Part shown: positions 41,079 to 48,158 of the stretch, piece by piece
Layout of the letters: every line of letters starts with the position of its first letter
Numbering within the stretch: the first letter of the stretch is position 1
Assembly (NCBI RefSeq): GCF_014332695.1
Contig: NZ_MBUA01000029.1
Coordinates: 62,001 to 126,000 of the forward strand
DNA: 64,000 nucleotides
Direction of reading: 5' to 3'
Source of the DNA: Flavihumibacter stibioxidans
Lineage (GTDB): Bacteria; Bacteroidota; Bacteroidia; Chitinophagales; Chitinophagaceae
The notes under the pieces: model-generated
What the model saw: the letters and a program-made list of their open reading frames with translations, nothing else
Told to the model about the DNA's origin: nothing
Databases searched by the model: none
Translations under genes and position numbers: made by a program

Positions 41079-41103
41079 TCAGTTGTTCCCGGGCTAGTCA
41101 GTT
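41066..41103. repeat. Exact 19-bp tandem duplication over two convergent stop codons
   Basis: GTTCCCGGGCTAGTCAGTT occurs at 41066-41084 and again at 41085-41103. The first CTAG holds the stop codons of both convergent genes. Because 19 is not a multiple of three, the duplication changes the last residues of the minus-strand AcpH protein. Confidence 0.9.
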
Positions 41104-41683
41104 GCTTCCGGTAGTAATTATTGACAAATAACAATAGTTCCGGGAAAAAGCGGTGATAGCATTTTTCCAGGAGTTCATACTGTGCTTCGAATGCAGCAAA
41201 AGCTTCGGAAGCATCTTCCAGGTATTTCGCCCTGCGGACCAGTCCGCCCATACTTTTCTCAATACCCCATCGGTGCTGGTAATTGGTAAGCCAGTCCTGT
41301 TCCTTCATATAAGGATACGTACCGGCGAATTTCTCAGGAAAATGCTCACTGTGTTCCCCGGCTGTCTGATAGACCCACTGACTGAAAACGGCCAGGGAAT
41401 CTGCCGGGAACGCCAGCTGGTCTGTGGCCAGGAAATGGTCATACACTACATCCACAAAAGCGGAGGCATACAGTCCAACGGCCGGCTTAAATACTTTTTT
41501 TGCATACGCATTCACCGGATGGGTATCTGTAAACTGGTCAATGGCCCTGTGAAGATCAATGCCACGCAGGATAGCTTCCGGGTATCCGTACTTTGATTTC
41601 CCCTTCACAAAATCGCTGATCAGGTTGCCAACCAATAGCTCAGGCTGGCGGAAAGAGAGATATGCATGAGCGAGGAAATTCAT
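41075..41683 (-). CDS. acpH: Acyl-carrier-protein phosphodiesterase
   Basis: The 202-residue protein fits AcpH, an HD-like hydrolase that removes phosphopantetheine from acyl carrier protein: 'MNFLAHAYLSFRQPELLVGNLISDFVKG', 'ILRGIDLHRAIDQFTDTHP' and 'FVDVVYDHFLATD' carry the conserved His and Asp residues. 'MGGLVRRAKYL' is also typical. Cytoplasmic. The extreme C-terminus (SPGTTD) comes from a 19-bp duplication and is probably non-essential. The stop overlaps that of the convergent CoA-transferase. Confidence 0.87.
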   Translation of the reverse strand: MNFLAHAYLSFRQPELLVGNLISDFVKGKSKYGYPEAILRGIDLHRAIDQFTDTHPVNAYAKKVFKPAVGLYASAFVDVVYDHFLATDQLAFPADSLAVFSQWVYQTAGEHSEHFPEKFAGTYPYMKEQDWLTNYQHRWGIEKSMGGLVRRAKYLEDASEAFAAFEAQYELLEKCYHRFFPELLLFVNNYYRKQLTSPGTTD

Positions 41684-41954
41684 TTTTCCAGATTTGTTAA
41701 TTCCACTTCTCTAATTTAACCATGGATTAACCACTATTTACTATTTATTTAACAAATTTTCGCAATATCAGTCTGGGCGCTGCTTTCAGCGGATTTTGCA
41801 AGACCCGTAAAAGCCAAATTAATCCTGACAGCAAGGTTTTTTTAAAGATCGGAGCCATCAGTCACTATTTGCCGGAAGGTGTGTGTAACCAAAATACTTT
41901 TACATCGTCAAACTATCAAACGCACATTAATCATTAAACCTTTAAATGTTAGTT

Positions 41955-42401
41955 ATGAAAAAGATTCTCTTAATCGCCGCAACTGCTTTTGTAAGCATGG
42001 CAAGTTTCGCAAGTGTAGATCCTGTAAAAGGAAAAGTACTGGAATCATTCCGTACAGAATTCGGTGAAGCAAAAAATGTTCAGTGGAAATCTATTGATGA
42101 TGCCGGACTTTACCAGGCAACTTTCCAGTACCGTGATACTGAGCTGAGTGCCTTTTATGATGAGGCCGGAGCACTGGTTGCCACAGCCCGTTATGTAAGT
42201 AAGGACAACCTGCCCATTATGGTTACCAAATCAATCCGTGAAACTTATCCTGAGCATGTGGTAAGAAATGTGATTGAGCACATTTCCAATGGAAGCACCA
42301 CTTATCATGTAACGCTTCATGGTGAAAAATCTTCGCTGATCGTTTCAGCTAGTCCGGCTGGCAGTCTGAGCGTATTCAAAAAAATTAAAAACAAATTGTA
42401 A
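41955..42401 (+). CDS. Small exported PepSY/BLIP-like protein 1
   Basis: The 148-residue precursor has a signal peptide (ILLIAATAFVSMASFAS). The mature part has one and a half alpha-beta units like those in PepSY-like proteins of Bacteroidota: 'VLESFRTEFGEAKNVQWKSI', 'LYQATFQYRDTELSAFYDEAGALVAT' and 'MVTKSIRETYP'. The next gene has the same plan ('VETSFKKEFSAAEQTSWSRV'), so the two are tandem paralogues about 50 bp apart and likely one operon. The role is unknown. The ATG at 41955 starts directly at the signal. Confidence 0.68.
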   Translation: MKKILLIAATAFVSMASFASVDPVKGKVLESFRTEFGEAKNVQWKSIDDAGLYQATFQYRDTELSAFYDEAGALVATARYVSKDNLPIMVTKSIRETYPEHVVRNVIEHISNGSTTYHVTLHGEKSSLIVSASPAGSLSVFKKIKNKL

Positions 42402-42454
42402 CCCTGTTCTGACGCAACGCGTCAAACAAGCATCACTCTATTAAACCTTATACA

Positions 42455-42904
42455 ATGAAAAAGCATATCACAGCATTTGTGGTATTGGCACTGACCTTAA
42501 CTACCACTTTCGCCAACAGCAACAACAACAAAAACGACGTTAGCAAACGCGTTGAGACCAGTTTTAAAAAGGAATTTTCCGCCGCTGAGCAGACCAGCTG
42601 GTCAAGAGTCAATGATCTTTACAAGGCACAGTTCAAAATGAACGGCCAGGTAATGTTTGCCTTCCTTAACGAAGAAGGTCAGCTGGTAGGAGTTTACCGC
42701 AATATTTTAACCACACAGCTTCCGATCCAACTGATGACACAGGTAAAAGAAGATTATTCTGATTACTGGATCAGCAGCTTGTTTGAAATGGCAAAAGACT
42801 CTGAAACAAGTTACTATATCACACTGGAAAACGGCAGCCACCAGCTCGTTTTAAAAAGCGAGAACAGCACTAATTGGACTGTTTATTCCAAAACAAAAAA
42901 ATAA
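42455..42904 (+). CDS. Small exported PepSY/BLIP-like protein 2
   Basis: The 149-residue precursor has a signal peptide (HITAFVVLALTLTTTFANS) followed by an Asn/Lys-rich start. The mature region repeats the plan of the preceding gene: 'KRVETSFKKEFSAAEQTSW', 'YKAQFKMNGQVMFAFLNEEGQLVGVY' and 'PIQLMTQVKEDYS'. Parallel spacing of W, F and Y residues indicates common descent from a duplication. It is followed by a strong terminator. Confidence 0.68.
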   Translation: MKKHITAFVVLALTLTTTFANSNNNKNDVSKRVETSFKKEFSAAEQTSWSRVNDLYKAQFKMNGQVMFAFLNEEGQLVGVYRNILTTQLPIQLMTQVKEDYSDYWISSLFEMAKDSETSYYITLENGSHQLVLKSENSTNWTVYSKTKK

Positions 42905-42937
42905 GCAGGTTTTTCTCTGAGGTTTTGTTGGAAAAGT

Positions 42938-42970
42938 AAAGTCCCGCCCCGTAAGGCGGGACTTTTTTTA
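42938..42970 (+). terminator. Intrinsic terminator after the PepSY-like pair
   Basis: AAAGTCCCGCC (42938-42948) pairs with GGCGGGACTTT (42955-42965) around a 6-nt loop, and is followed by a T-run. Confidence 0.95.
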
Positions 42971-42974
42971 TTTA

Positions 42975-42982
42975 TACCTTTG
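42975..42982 (+). promoter_or_regulatory. -7 promoter box of the deoxyhypusine-synthase-like gene
   Basis: TACCTTTG matches TAnnTTTG, 21 bases before the ATG at 43004 and directly after the preceding terminator. Confidence 0.58.
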
Positions 42983-43003
42983 CCCCCATAAAACCTAACA
43001 ATC

Positions 43004-43978
43004 ATGAGCAAAGGACCTGTATCGCAGTTCATTCAACACCATTACCGCCACTTCAACGCCGCGGCATTGGTAGATGCTGCAAAAGGGTATGAAAAACACC
43101 TGCTGGAAGGTGGTAAAATGATGGTAACACTGGCCGGTGCCATGAGTACGGCCGAGCTGGGAGTATCATTGGCAGAAATAATCCGCCAGGGCAAAGTGGA
43201 TATAATTTCCTGTACCGGTGCCAACCTTGAAGAAGATGTAATGAACCTGGTTGCGCATACTCACTATAAGAGGATACCCAATTACCGGGACCTTACCCCA
43301 CAGGAAGAGTGGGATCTGCTTGAAAAAGGCCTCAACCGAGTAACGGATACCTGTATCCCCGAGGAAGAAGCATTCCGCAAAATCCAGCACCACATTGCGA
43401 AACTCTGGAAAGATGCCGATGCTGCCGGTGAAAGATATTTCCCGCATGAATTCCTTTACAAGCTGCTGAACAGCGAAGTGATGAAAGATGGATATGAAAT
43501 TGATACTAAAGACAGCTGGATGATTGCGGCTGCTGAGAGGAACCTTCCGATTATTGTGGGCGGCTGGGAAGACAGCACCCTGGGTAACATCTTTGCTTCC
43601 TATGTTATCAAGAACGAAGTGAAGGCCACCACCATGAAAAGTGGTATTGAATATATGGTTTGGCTATCTGACTGGTACCGCAAGAACAGTGGTGGTAAAG
43701 GGGTGGGATTCTTCCAGATCGGTGGCGGTATTGCCGGTGATTTTCCGATCTGTGTGGTACCAATGATGTACCAGGATCTCGAATGGCATGATGTGCCTTT
43801 CTGGAGTTATTTCTGCCAGATCAGTGATTCAACTACTTCTTACGGATCATATTCCGGCGCCGTTCCGAATGAAAAGATCACCTGGGGCAAACTCGGTATT
43901 GACACCCCGAAGTTCATCGTGGAAAGTGATGCTACTATTGTAGCTCCTTTGATCTTCGCTTATATACTGGGGTGGTAA
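43004..43978 (+). CDS. Deoxyhypusine-synthase-family protein lacking the catalytic lysine
   Basis: The 324-residue protein has the Rossmann-type deoxyhypusine synthase fold: 'MMVTLAGAMSTAELG' and 'DIISCTGANLEEDV' for NAD binding, 'KDSWMIAAAERNLPI', 'GFFQIGGGIAGDFPI', and 'SYSGAVPNEKITWGKL', matching the SGARPDEAVSWGKI region of the eukaryotic enzyme. In the eukaryotic enzyme the lysine that carries the butylimine intermediate lies in GGGVVKHH; here the aligned residue is G245 (GGGIAGDF). Bacteria lack eIF5A, so the substrate must differ; a polyamine reaction such as homospermidine-type synthesis is one possibility. It lies just upstream of the IS110 element. Confidence 0.82.
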   Translation: MSKGPVSQFIQHHYRHFNAAALVDAAKGYEKHLLEGGKMMVTLAGAMSTAELGVSLAEIIRQGKVDIISCTGANLEEDVMNLVAHTHYKRIPNYRDLTPQEEWDLLEKGLNRVTDTCIPEEEAFRKIQHHIAKLWKDADAAGERYFPHEFLYKLLNSEVMKDGYEIDTKDSWMIAAAERNLPIIVGGWEDSTLGNIFASYVIKNEVKATTMKSGIEYMVWLSDWYRKNSGGKGVGFFQIGGGIAGDFPICVVPMMYQDLEWHDVPFWSYFCQISDSTTSYGSYSGAVPNEKITWGKLGIDTPKFIVESDATIVAPLIFAYILGW

Positions 43979-43988
43979 GGAGTGGCAA

Positions 43989-44033
43989 GGTGTCTGACGG
44001 TTGGAAAGGTGTCTGACGTTTGGAAAGGTGTCT
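43989..44033. repeat. Tandem family B left half-arms, broken by the IS110 element
   Basis: Units of 19 bp (GGTGTCTGACG-K-TTGGAAA) occur at 43989-44007 and 44008-44026. A third unit is cut off after GGTGTCT (44027-44033), exactly where the element begins. The rest of that arm, GACGTTTGG, appears beyond the right end at 45442-45450. Confidence 0.88.
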
Positions 44034-44090
44034 CCTATGTTTGTAAGAAGGAGTAGTTCTTTGAATTAATATACCAATAGTTTTGAATTA

Positions 44091-44250
44091 TACATGTGAA
44101 AAGGGGTGAGAGCGAATAGGTGTCTAAACAGCCAGGCAGGCATGTTGTACGTCAGAAAAAGCCTCCCTCTTTTATCTCTTTGAGTTTGAACAGAATGTAA
44201 GGCATGCTTCAATGCGGCATAGCCAGAATATCCATGCAGGAGACAAAACG
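44091..44250 (+). ncRNA. Predicted bridge RNA of the IS110 element
   Basis: Four guide segments lie in the order known for the IS621 bridge RNA. Target loop: AGGTGTCT (44118-44125) is identical to the 8 bases of the left target (44026-44033), and ACGTCAGA (44149-44156) is the exact complement of the right target TCTGACGT (45439-45446). Donor loop: ACAGAAT (44190-44196) is identical to the right end (45433-45439), and CATAG (44218-44222) is the complement of the left-end CTATG (44035-44039), with two further possible G-U pairs. AAAAGGGG (44099-44106) and CCCTCTTTT (44165-44173) could close the target loop with one bulged base. The RNA's ends are estimated. Confidence 0.72.
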
Positions 44251-44292
44251 AAGAGAGATTTTCACTTTATATCATTTAAAAATTGAATTGGT

Positions 44293-45330
44293 ATGAAACT
44301 TTTACTCAGACAGGCAGTGGGCATTGATGTGGCCCAAAATGAACTGGTGGTGGCTTTAGGGCGTATGGATGAGGCGTTTTTGGTGGACATTTATGCGCAT
44401 AAGACCTTTTCCAATAGTGCCAGTGGTTTTGAGGGGTTAGTGGACTGGGTAAGCAGTCGCACGGAACCGGGTATTGGTCTGCGTTTTGTAATGGAAGCCA
44501 CGGGTGTTTACCACGAACAGCTGGCGCATTTTTTAGCCGGGAAGGGGCTGGAGGTGAGCGTGGTTGTTCCCAATAAAATCAGTAATTTTTTCCGGACGCT
44601 GGAAGTAAAGACCGTTACTGATAAGACGGCTTCGGAAACACTGACCCGATTTGGATTGGAGAGAAAGCTGGATAGCTGGAAACCTCCCCATAGTCTGTAC
44701 CGCAGGATCCGGCACCTGACGCGCGAGCGGGACCAGGTGATCGCCGACCGTACGGTAGCCAAAAACCAGTTGCATGCTGAGCTGGCGGGCTTTGAACCCC
44801 TTGCTTCCAGTGTGAAGCGGATCAACCAGAAAATAGCCTTACTGGACAAGCAGGTAAAGGAGATCACCACTGAGTTAATGGCCCTGGTAAAGCGGGATGA
44901 AGAGATTTATCGGCAGGTTAGACTGATGAGCAGCCTGCCTGGTATCGGGTTATTGACGGCAGCGACCATCCTGGGAGAAACCAATGGCTTTGAGCTCATC
45001 CGCAACAAGCGACAGCTGACCAGTTATGCGGGTCTGGATGTACGGGAAAAGCAATCGGGAACCTCCATCAGGAGCAAGCCAACGATATCCAAGAAAGGAA
45101 ACAGTTATTTACGCAAAGCCATGCACCTGCCTGCCCTGGCTGCCATCCGCACCGATGAGCGGTTCAAGGCAATCTTTACACGCCTGGTGGGCAAACATGG
45201 CATCAAAATGAAAGCGGTGGTGGCAGTGCAAAGGAAACTACTGGAAATGACCTACGTGCTTTTTAAGCATAACAGCACCTATGACAAGTCTTATTTGCAC
45301 AACAGTCCTTTGCCACAGGAAACACTATAA
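44293..45330 (+). CDS. IS110-family transposase (recombinase)
   Basis: The 345-residue protein has the two domains of the family. The N-terminal RuvC-like domain (about 1-160) shows D12 in 'GIDVAQNELVV', E68 in 'FVMEATGVYHE' and D110 in 'TVTDKTASETLTRF'. A coiled-coil follows (about 175-205), then the C-terminal Tnp20 domain with 'LMSSLPGIGLLTAATILGE', 'YAGLDVREKQSGTS' (serine nucleophile S255 by position) and 'ISKKGNSYLRKAM'. Where most relatives have a fourth acidic residue three after D110, this protein has A113. The protein would act with the bridge RNA predicted from its own leader. Confidence 0.95.
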   Translation: MKLLLRQAVGIDVAQNELVVALGRMDEAFLVDIYAHKTFSNSASGFEGLVDWVSSRTEPGIGLRFVMEATGVYHEQLAHFLAGKGLEVSVVVPNKISNFFRTLEVKTVTDKTASETLTRFGLERKLDSWKPPHSLYRRIRHLTRERDQVIADRTVAKNQLHAELAGFEPLASSVKRINQKIALLDKQVKEITTELMALVKRDEEIYRQVRLMSSLPGIGLLTAATILGETNGFELIRNKRQLTSYAGLDVREKQSGTSIRSKPTISKKGNSYLRKAMHLPALAAIRTDERFKAIFTRLVGKHGIKMKAVVAVQRKLLEMTYVLFKHNSTYDKSYLHNSPLPQETL

Positions 45331-45441
45331 AAAATTAGGGAGCAGTCATCAAGAGACTGCTCCACTAAACAGGCTGGCTTAAGCCGCCTAAAGCACAAAA
45401 ATATAAATTGATATCAAAACTTGGTGTTTAACACAGAATCT

Positions 45442-45551
45442 GACGTTTGGGATCAACGAATTCACCGGACACTAACGTCAGACACCTACGATCCGGAAAG
45501 GTGTCTGACGTTTAGGATTACTGAATCCACCGGACACTAACGTCAGACACC
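45442..45551. repeat. Family B hairpins flanking the right end of the IS110 element
   Basis: The first hairpin is split: its left arm is shared between 44027-44033 and 45442-45447, and its right arm AACGTCAGACACC is at 45474-45486. The second is intact, with GGTGTCTGACGTT (45500-45512) paired with AACGTCAGACACC (45539-45551). Both loops contain GAATCC/GAATTC next to CCGGACACT, which is the inverse of the loop in copy 1. A final TCAGACACC fragment lies at 45561-45569. Confidence 0.88.
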
Positions 45552-45578
45552 ATCCTAAAATCAGACACCACTAAAATT

Positions 45579-45977
45579 TTAATTCCTTCTGTCACGGCGA
45601 TTTTCCCTGCGGTCGCGACGATCTTCTTTACGATCACGCTTGTCCTCCCGACGGTCACGTACATCTTCCCTGCTGTCTCTTACGTCTTCCCTACGGTCGC
45701 GCACATCTTCCATCCGGTCGAGCCTGCCACCATCATGCATGGCATCCCTTTTATCTTCGCGGCGGTCACGCACATCCTCGCGACGGTCCCTTACATCTTC
45801 CTTCCGGTCAACCTTGTCCTCGCGGCGGTCGCGGCGGTTTTCACGGCGATCGTGCACATCTTCAATGCGGTCACGTTTCCTGACCTTCGTTTGAGCAGAC
45901 ACAGACTCAGATACCATTACAGAGGCCAGCACCAGGGCGGCCATGACACAGAGTTTAATGTTGTTGTTAGTCTTCAT
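45579..45977 (-). CDS. Exported low-complexity DRRED-repeat protein
   Basis: The 132-residue precursor has a signal peptide (LCVMAALVLASVMVSESVSAQ). The remainder is almost entirely Asp, Arg, Glu and Lys in a seven-residue repeat of the RDRREDV type, about a dozen units, for example 'DVRDRREDVRDRREDKRD'. A seven-residue period with alternating acidic and basic positions would give a long single helix or charged coiled coil. There is one Gly-containing break (DAMHDGGRLD) in the middle. Such proteins occur in Bacteroidota without a known role; binding of polysaccharide, nucleic acid or mineral is possible but unsupported. Confidence 0.78.
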   Translation of the reverse strand: MKTNNNIKLCVMAALVLASVMVSESVSAQTKVRKRDRIEDVHDRRENRRDRREDKVDRKEDVRDRREDVRDRREDKRDAMHDGGRLDRMEDVRDRREDVRDSREDVRDRREDKRDRKEDRRDRRENRRDRRN

Positions 45978-46063
45978 GTTGAATGTTTCTTAGGTGGTAT
46001 AAGTGATTTATACATTCATAGACCCTCACCTCAGAAAAAGGTTTAATTCGACCGGAAGATATT

Positions 46064-47596
46064 TTACCTGGACATGGTAGGCAATTCCAGGTCACGCTTC
46101 ATCATCTGGTCGCGGTTGGCCATTTCCCAGGCAGTATGGAAAATCAGTTGCGCACGCTTTTTCATCAGGGTGTAATAGATCTTGTCAGGGGTATCAGTAG
46201 GCTTGTGGTAGTCAGCCTGCAGCATGCCGTCATAATAAAAGATCACGGGAATACCCTTGCGTGCGAAATTGTAATGGTCGCTCCTGAAATAAATACGGTT
46301 CTTATCGTTGGGGTCATTGAATTTATAGTCGAGCGACATCCTGGTAAATTTCTTATTCACTCCCTCGCTCAGGGGCTTCAATTCAGTACTCAGTTTGTCA
46401 TCACCAACCACATAAATATAATTCAGGGTGTCAGCCGATCCGCGCTCTGTATCAACCCGGCCAATCATATCAATATTGAGGTTGGCCGTGGTCTTCTCAA
46501 TGGGAATGGTTGGATGTTCGCTGTAATAACGGGAACCCCAAAGTCCTTTTTCTTCACCGCTAACGGTCATGAACAGGATATTACGACGGGGACCTGCGCC
46601 GGCTGCCTTGGCTTTCGCGAAAGCCTCCGCCATTTCAAGCACGCCTACAGTTCCGGAACCATCATCATCCGCACCATACCAGATAACGCCATTGCGCTTT
46701 CCCAGATGGTCATAATGGGCAGTTACTACCAGCCATTCGTCCTTTTTATCAGAACCTTCCACATATCCCATCACATTGGTGCTTTCGAGGAAAATAATTT
46801 CTTTTTTCAGATCCAACAGGGTGTTGGCCTGGTAGGTTTTTGCCGTAACCAGGGCAGACTTCGCTGCTTCGGAAACAGGCTGCCAGTCGCCTCCCAGAAT
46901 GGAAGCAGCTACATCCCTTGAAACCGAATAAAAACCCGGGGAGTGTTCGGGTGCAAAAAGGTTTACATACATATTTCCCAGCGTCACCATAGGTTTCCGT
47001 GGAAAATCATTGCCTACCACCAATACGGCAGCCGCGCCTTTTTTGGAGGCCTGCTGGAATTTATTATTCAGTGAGGCGGGTGATTCAAAGCCTTTCTTCT
47101 CGCTGGTAAACCCTTTGGGAGCGCCTTCCAGCAGCAACACAGCCTTCCCCCTCACATCCACATCCTTGTAATCATCATGGCGGTCGTCAGCGATACCATA
47201 TCCAACAAATACGACTTCTGAAAAGTAATGGGTGCCGGACCTGGTACCGCGAAGAACTGGCTGAAAATCTTTGTTTAGTTCAAAACTGCGGCCGTTTACC
47301 TGAAGACTGCTGCCTAAAAGTGAGTCACGGTACACCGGAAAGCTTTGCTGGTAACTGCCATTGTTCCCTGGCAGCAAGCCAATGGTTTTAAAATGATTTT
47401 CGATGTAGGCAGCAGCTTTACGCTGGCCTTCACTGGCAGTTTCCCGGCCTTCCATCTCTTCCCCTGCAATGATGTAGAGGTGATTGCGGAGATCCGTTTC
47501 CGTAATGGTTTCCGCGATTTTTTTCTGGCTGGGCTTTTTCTGTGCCAGCGACATGGTTGCCGGGATCAATCCCAGCAGTAAGAAAAGTTTTCTCAT
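46064..47596 (-). CDS. M28-family zinc aminopeptidase, exported
   Basis: The 510-residue precursor starts with a signal peptide (LFLLLGLIPATMSLAQ). A PA-type insert (about 110-220) precedes the M28 catalytic domain, where the two-zinc ligands are visible: H in 'VVTAHYDHLGKRNG', D in 'GADDDGSGTVGVLEMA', E-E in 'TVSGEEKGLWGSRYY', D in 'NLNIDMIGRVDTE', and H in the C-terminal 'DYHKPTDTPDK'. It trims peptides in the periplasm or outside. A longer frame begins at 47620, but the ATG at 47596 starts directly at the signal. A second M28 enzyme is at 53327-54967. Confidence 0.9.
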   Translation of the reverse strand: MRKLFLLLGLIPATMSLAQKKPSQKKIAETITETDLRNHLYIIAGEEMEGRETASEGQRKAAAYIENHFKTIGLLPGNNGSYQQSFPVYRDSLLGSSLQVNGRSFELNKDFQPVLRGTRSGTHYFSEVVFVGYGIADDRHDDYKDVDVRGKAVLLLEGAPKGFTSEKKGFESPASLNNKFQQASKKGAAAVLVVGNDFPRKPMVTLGNMYVNLFAPEHSPGFYSVSRDVAASILGGDWQPVSEAAKSALVTAKTYQANTLLDLKKEIIFLESTNVMGYVEGSDKKDEWLVVTAHYDHLGKRNGVIWYGADDDGSGTVGVLEMAEAFAKAKAAGAGPRRNILFMTVSGEEKGLWGSRYYSEHPTIPIEKTTANLNIDMIGRVDTERGSADTLNYIYVVGDDKLSTELKPLSEGVNKKFTRMSLDYKFNDPNDKNRIYFRSDHYNFARKGIPVIFYYDGMLQADYHKPTDTPDKIYYTLMKKRAQLIFHTAWEMANRDQMMKRDLELPTMSR

Positions 47597-47666
47597 GATC
47601 TGTATAAGTTGATAGGGCAAATTAAGGAACCTGCCCGTTATACCAACTTAAATACAGGAACGGTTA

Positions 47667-48119
47667 TTAACTGCAGGATATCTTTCCTACCCTGTTGGCA
47701 TGACGGCCACCCTCAAACGCGGTTTCCATAAAAGTGTCAACCATCTGCAGGGCATAGGGAAGTGCAACAAAACGGGCGGGGAGGCAAATGATATTGGCAT
47801 TGTTGTGCATGCGCACGAGTTTGGCGACCTCATTATCCCAGCACAATCCGGCCCTCACACCCTGGTGTTTGTTGGCTGTAATGGCCACTCCATTGGCACT
47901 GCCGCAAATCAGCACACCAAATGCAGCTTCCCCGGATTCTACAAAGGAAGAAGTCGGATGGGCAAAATCAGGATAGTCCACGGAACCCGGTCCATCAGTT
48001 CCAAAATCTTTCACCTGCCAGCCCAGTTTCTGCAGATGGGCCTTGATCGCTTCCTTGTATTCATACCCGGCATGATCACAGCCGATGGCGACGGGTAAGG
48101 ATTTCGAGAATGTGGACAT
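47667..48119 (-). CDS. rpiB: Ribose-5-phosphate isomerase B
   Basis: The 150-residue enzyme interconverts ribose 5-phosphate and ribulose 5-phosphate. RpiB signatures are present: 'IGCDHAGYEYKEAIKAHL', 'DFGTDGPGSVDYPDFAH', 'GVLICGSANGVAITANKHQGVRAGLCWD' (the CGSG-type loop with the active-site cysteine, given in part), and 'ARMHNNANIICLPAR' in the form VRMHNNANIICLPARFV. Its length is normal. It lies between the M28 peptidase and tatC on the same strand, with about 40 to 70 bp gaps. Confidence 0.93.
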   Translation of the reverse strand: MSTFSKSLPVAIGCDHAGYEYKEAIKAHLQKLGWQVKDFGTDGPGSVDYPDFAHPTSSFVESGEAAFGVLICGSANGVAITANKHQGVRAGLCWDNEVAKLVRMHNNANIICLPARFVALPYALQMVDTFMETAFEGGRHANRVGKISCS

Positions 48120-48158
48120 ATCTTATTTTTTGAGGTTTGAGGTCTGGACTTTGTTCAC

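Larger units (their letters stand above)
44034..45441 (+). mobile_element. IS110-family insertion sequence (about 1408 bp)
   Basis: The ends were set by rejoining the flanks: GGTGTCT before the left end and GACGTTTGG after the right end restore a complete family B hairpin arm. The dinucleotide CT is present at 44032-44033 and 45440-45441 and is the likely crossover core. There are no terminal inverted repeats, as is typical of this family. The layout is a long left non-coding region (259 bp), one DEDD transposase gene and a short right end (111 bp), which fits the group whose guide RNA is encoded upstream of the transposase. Confidence 0.88.
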
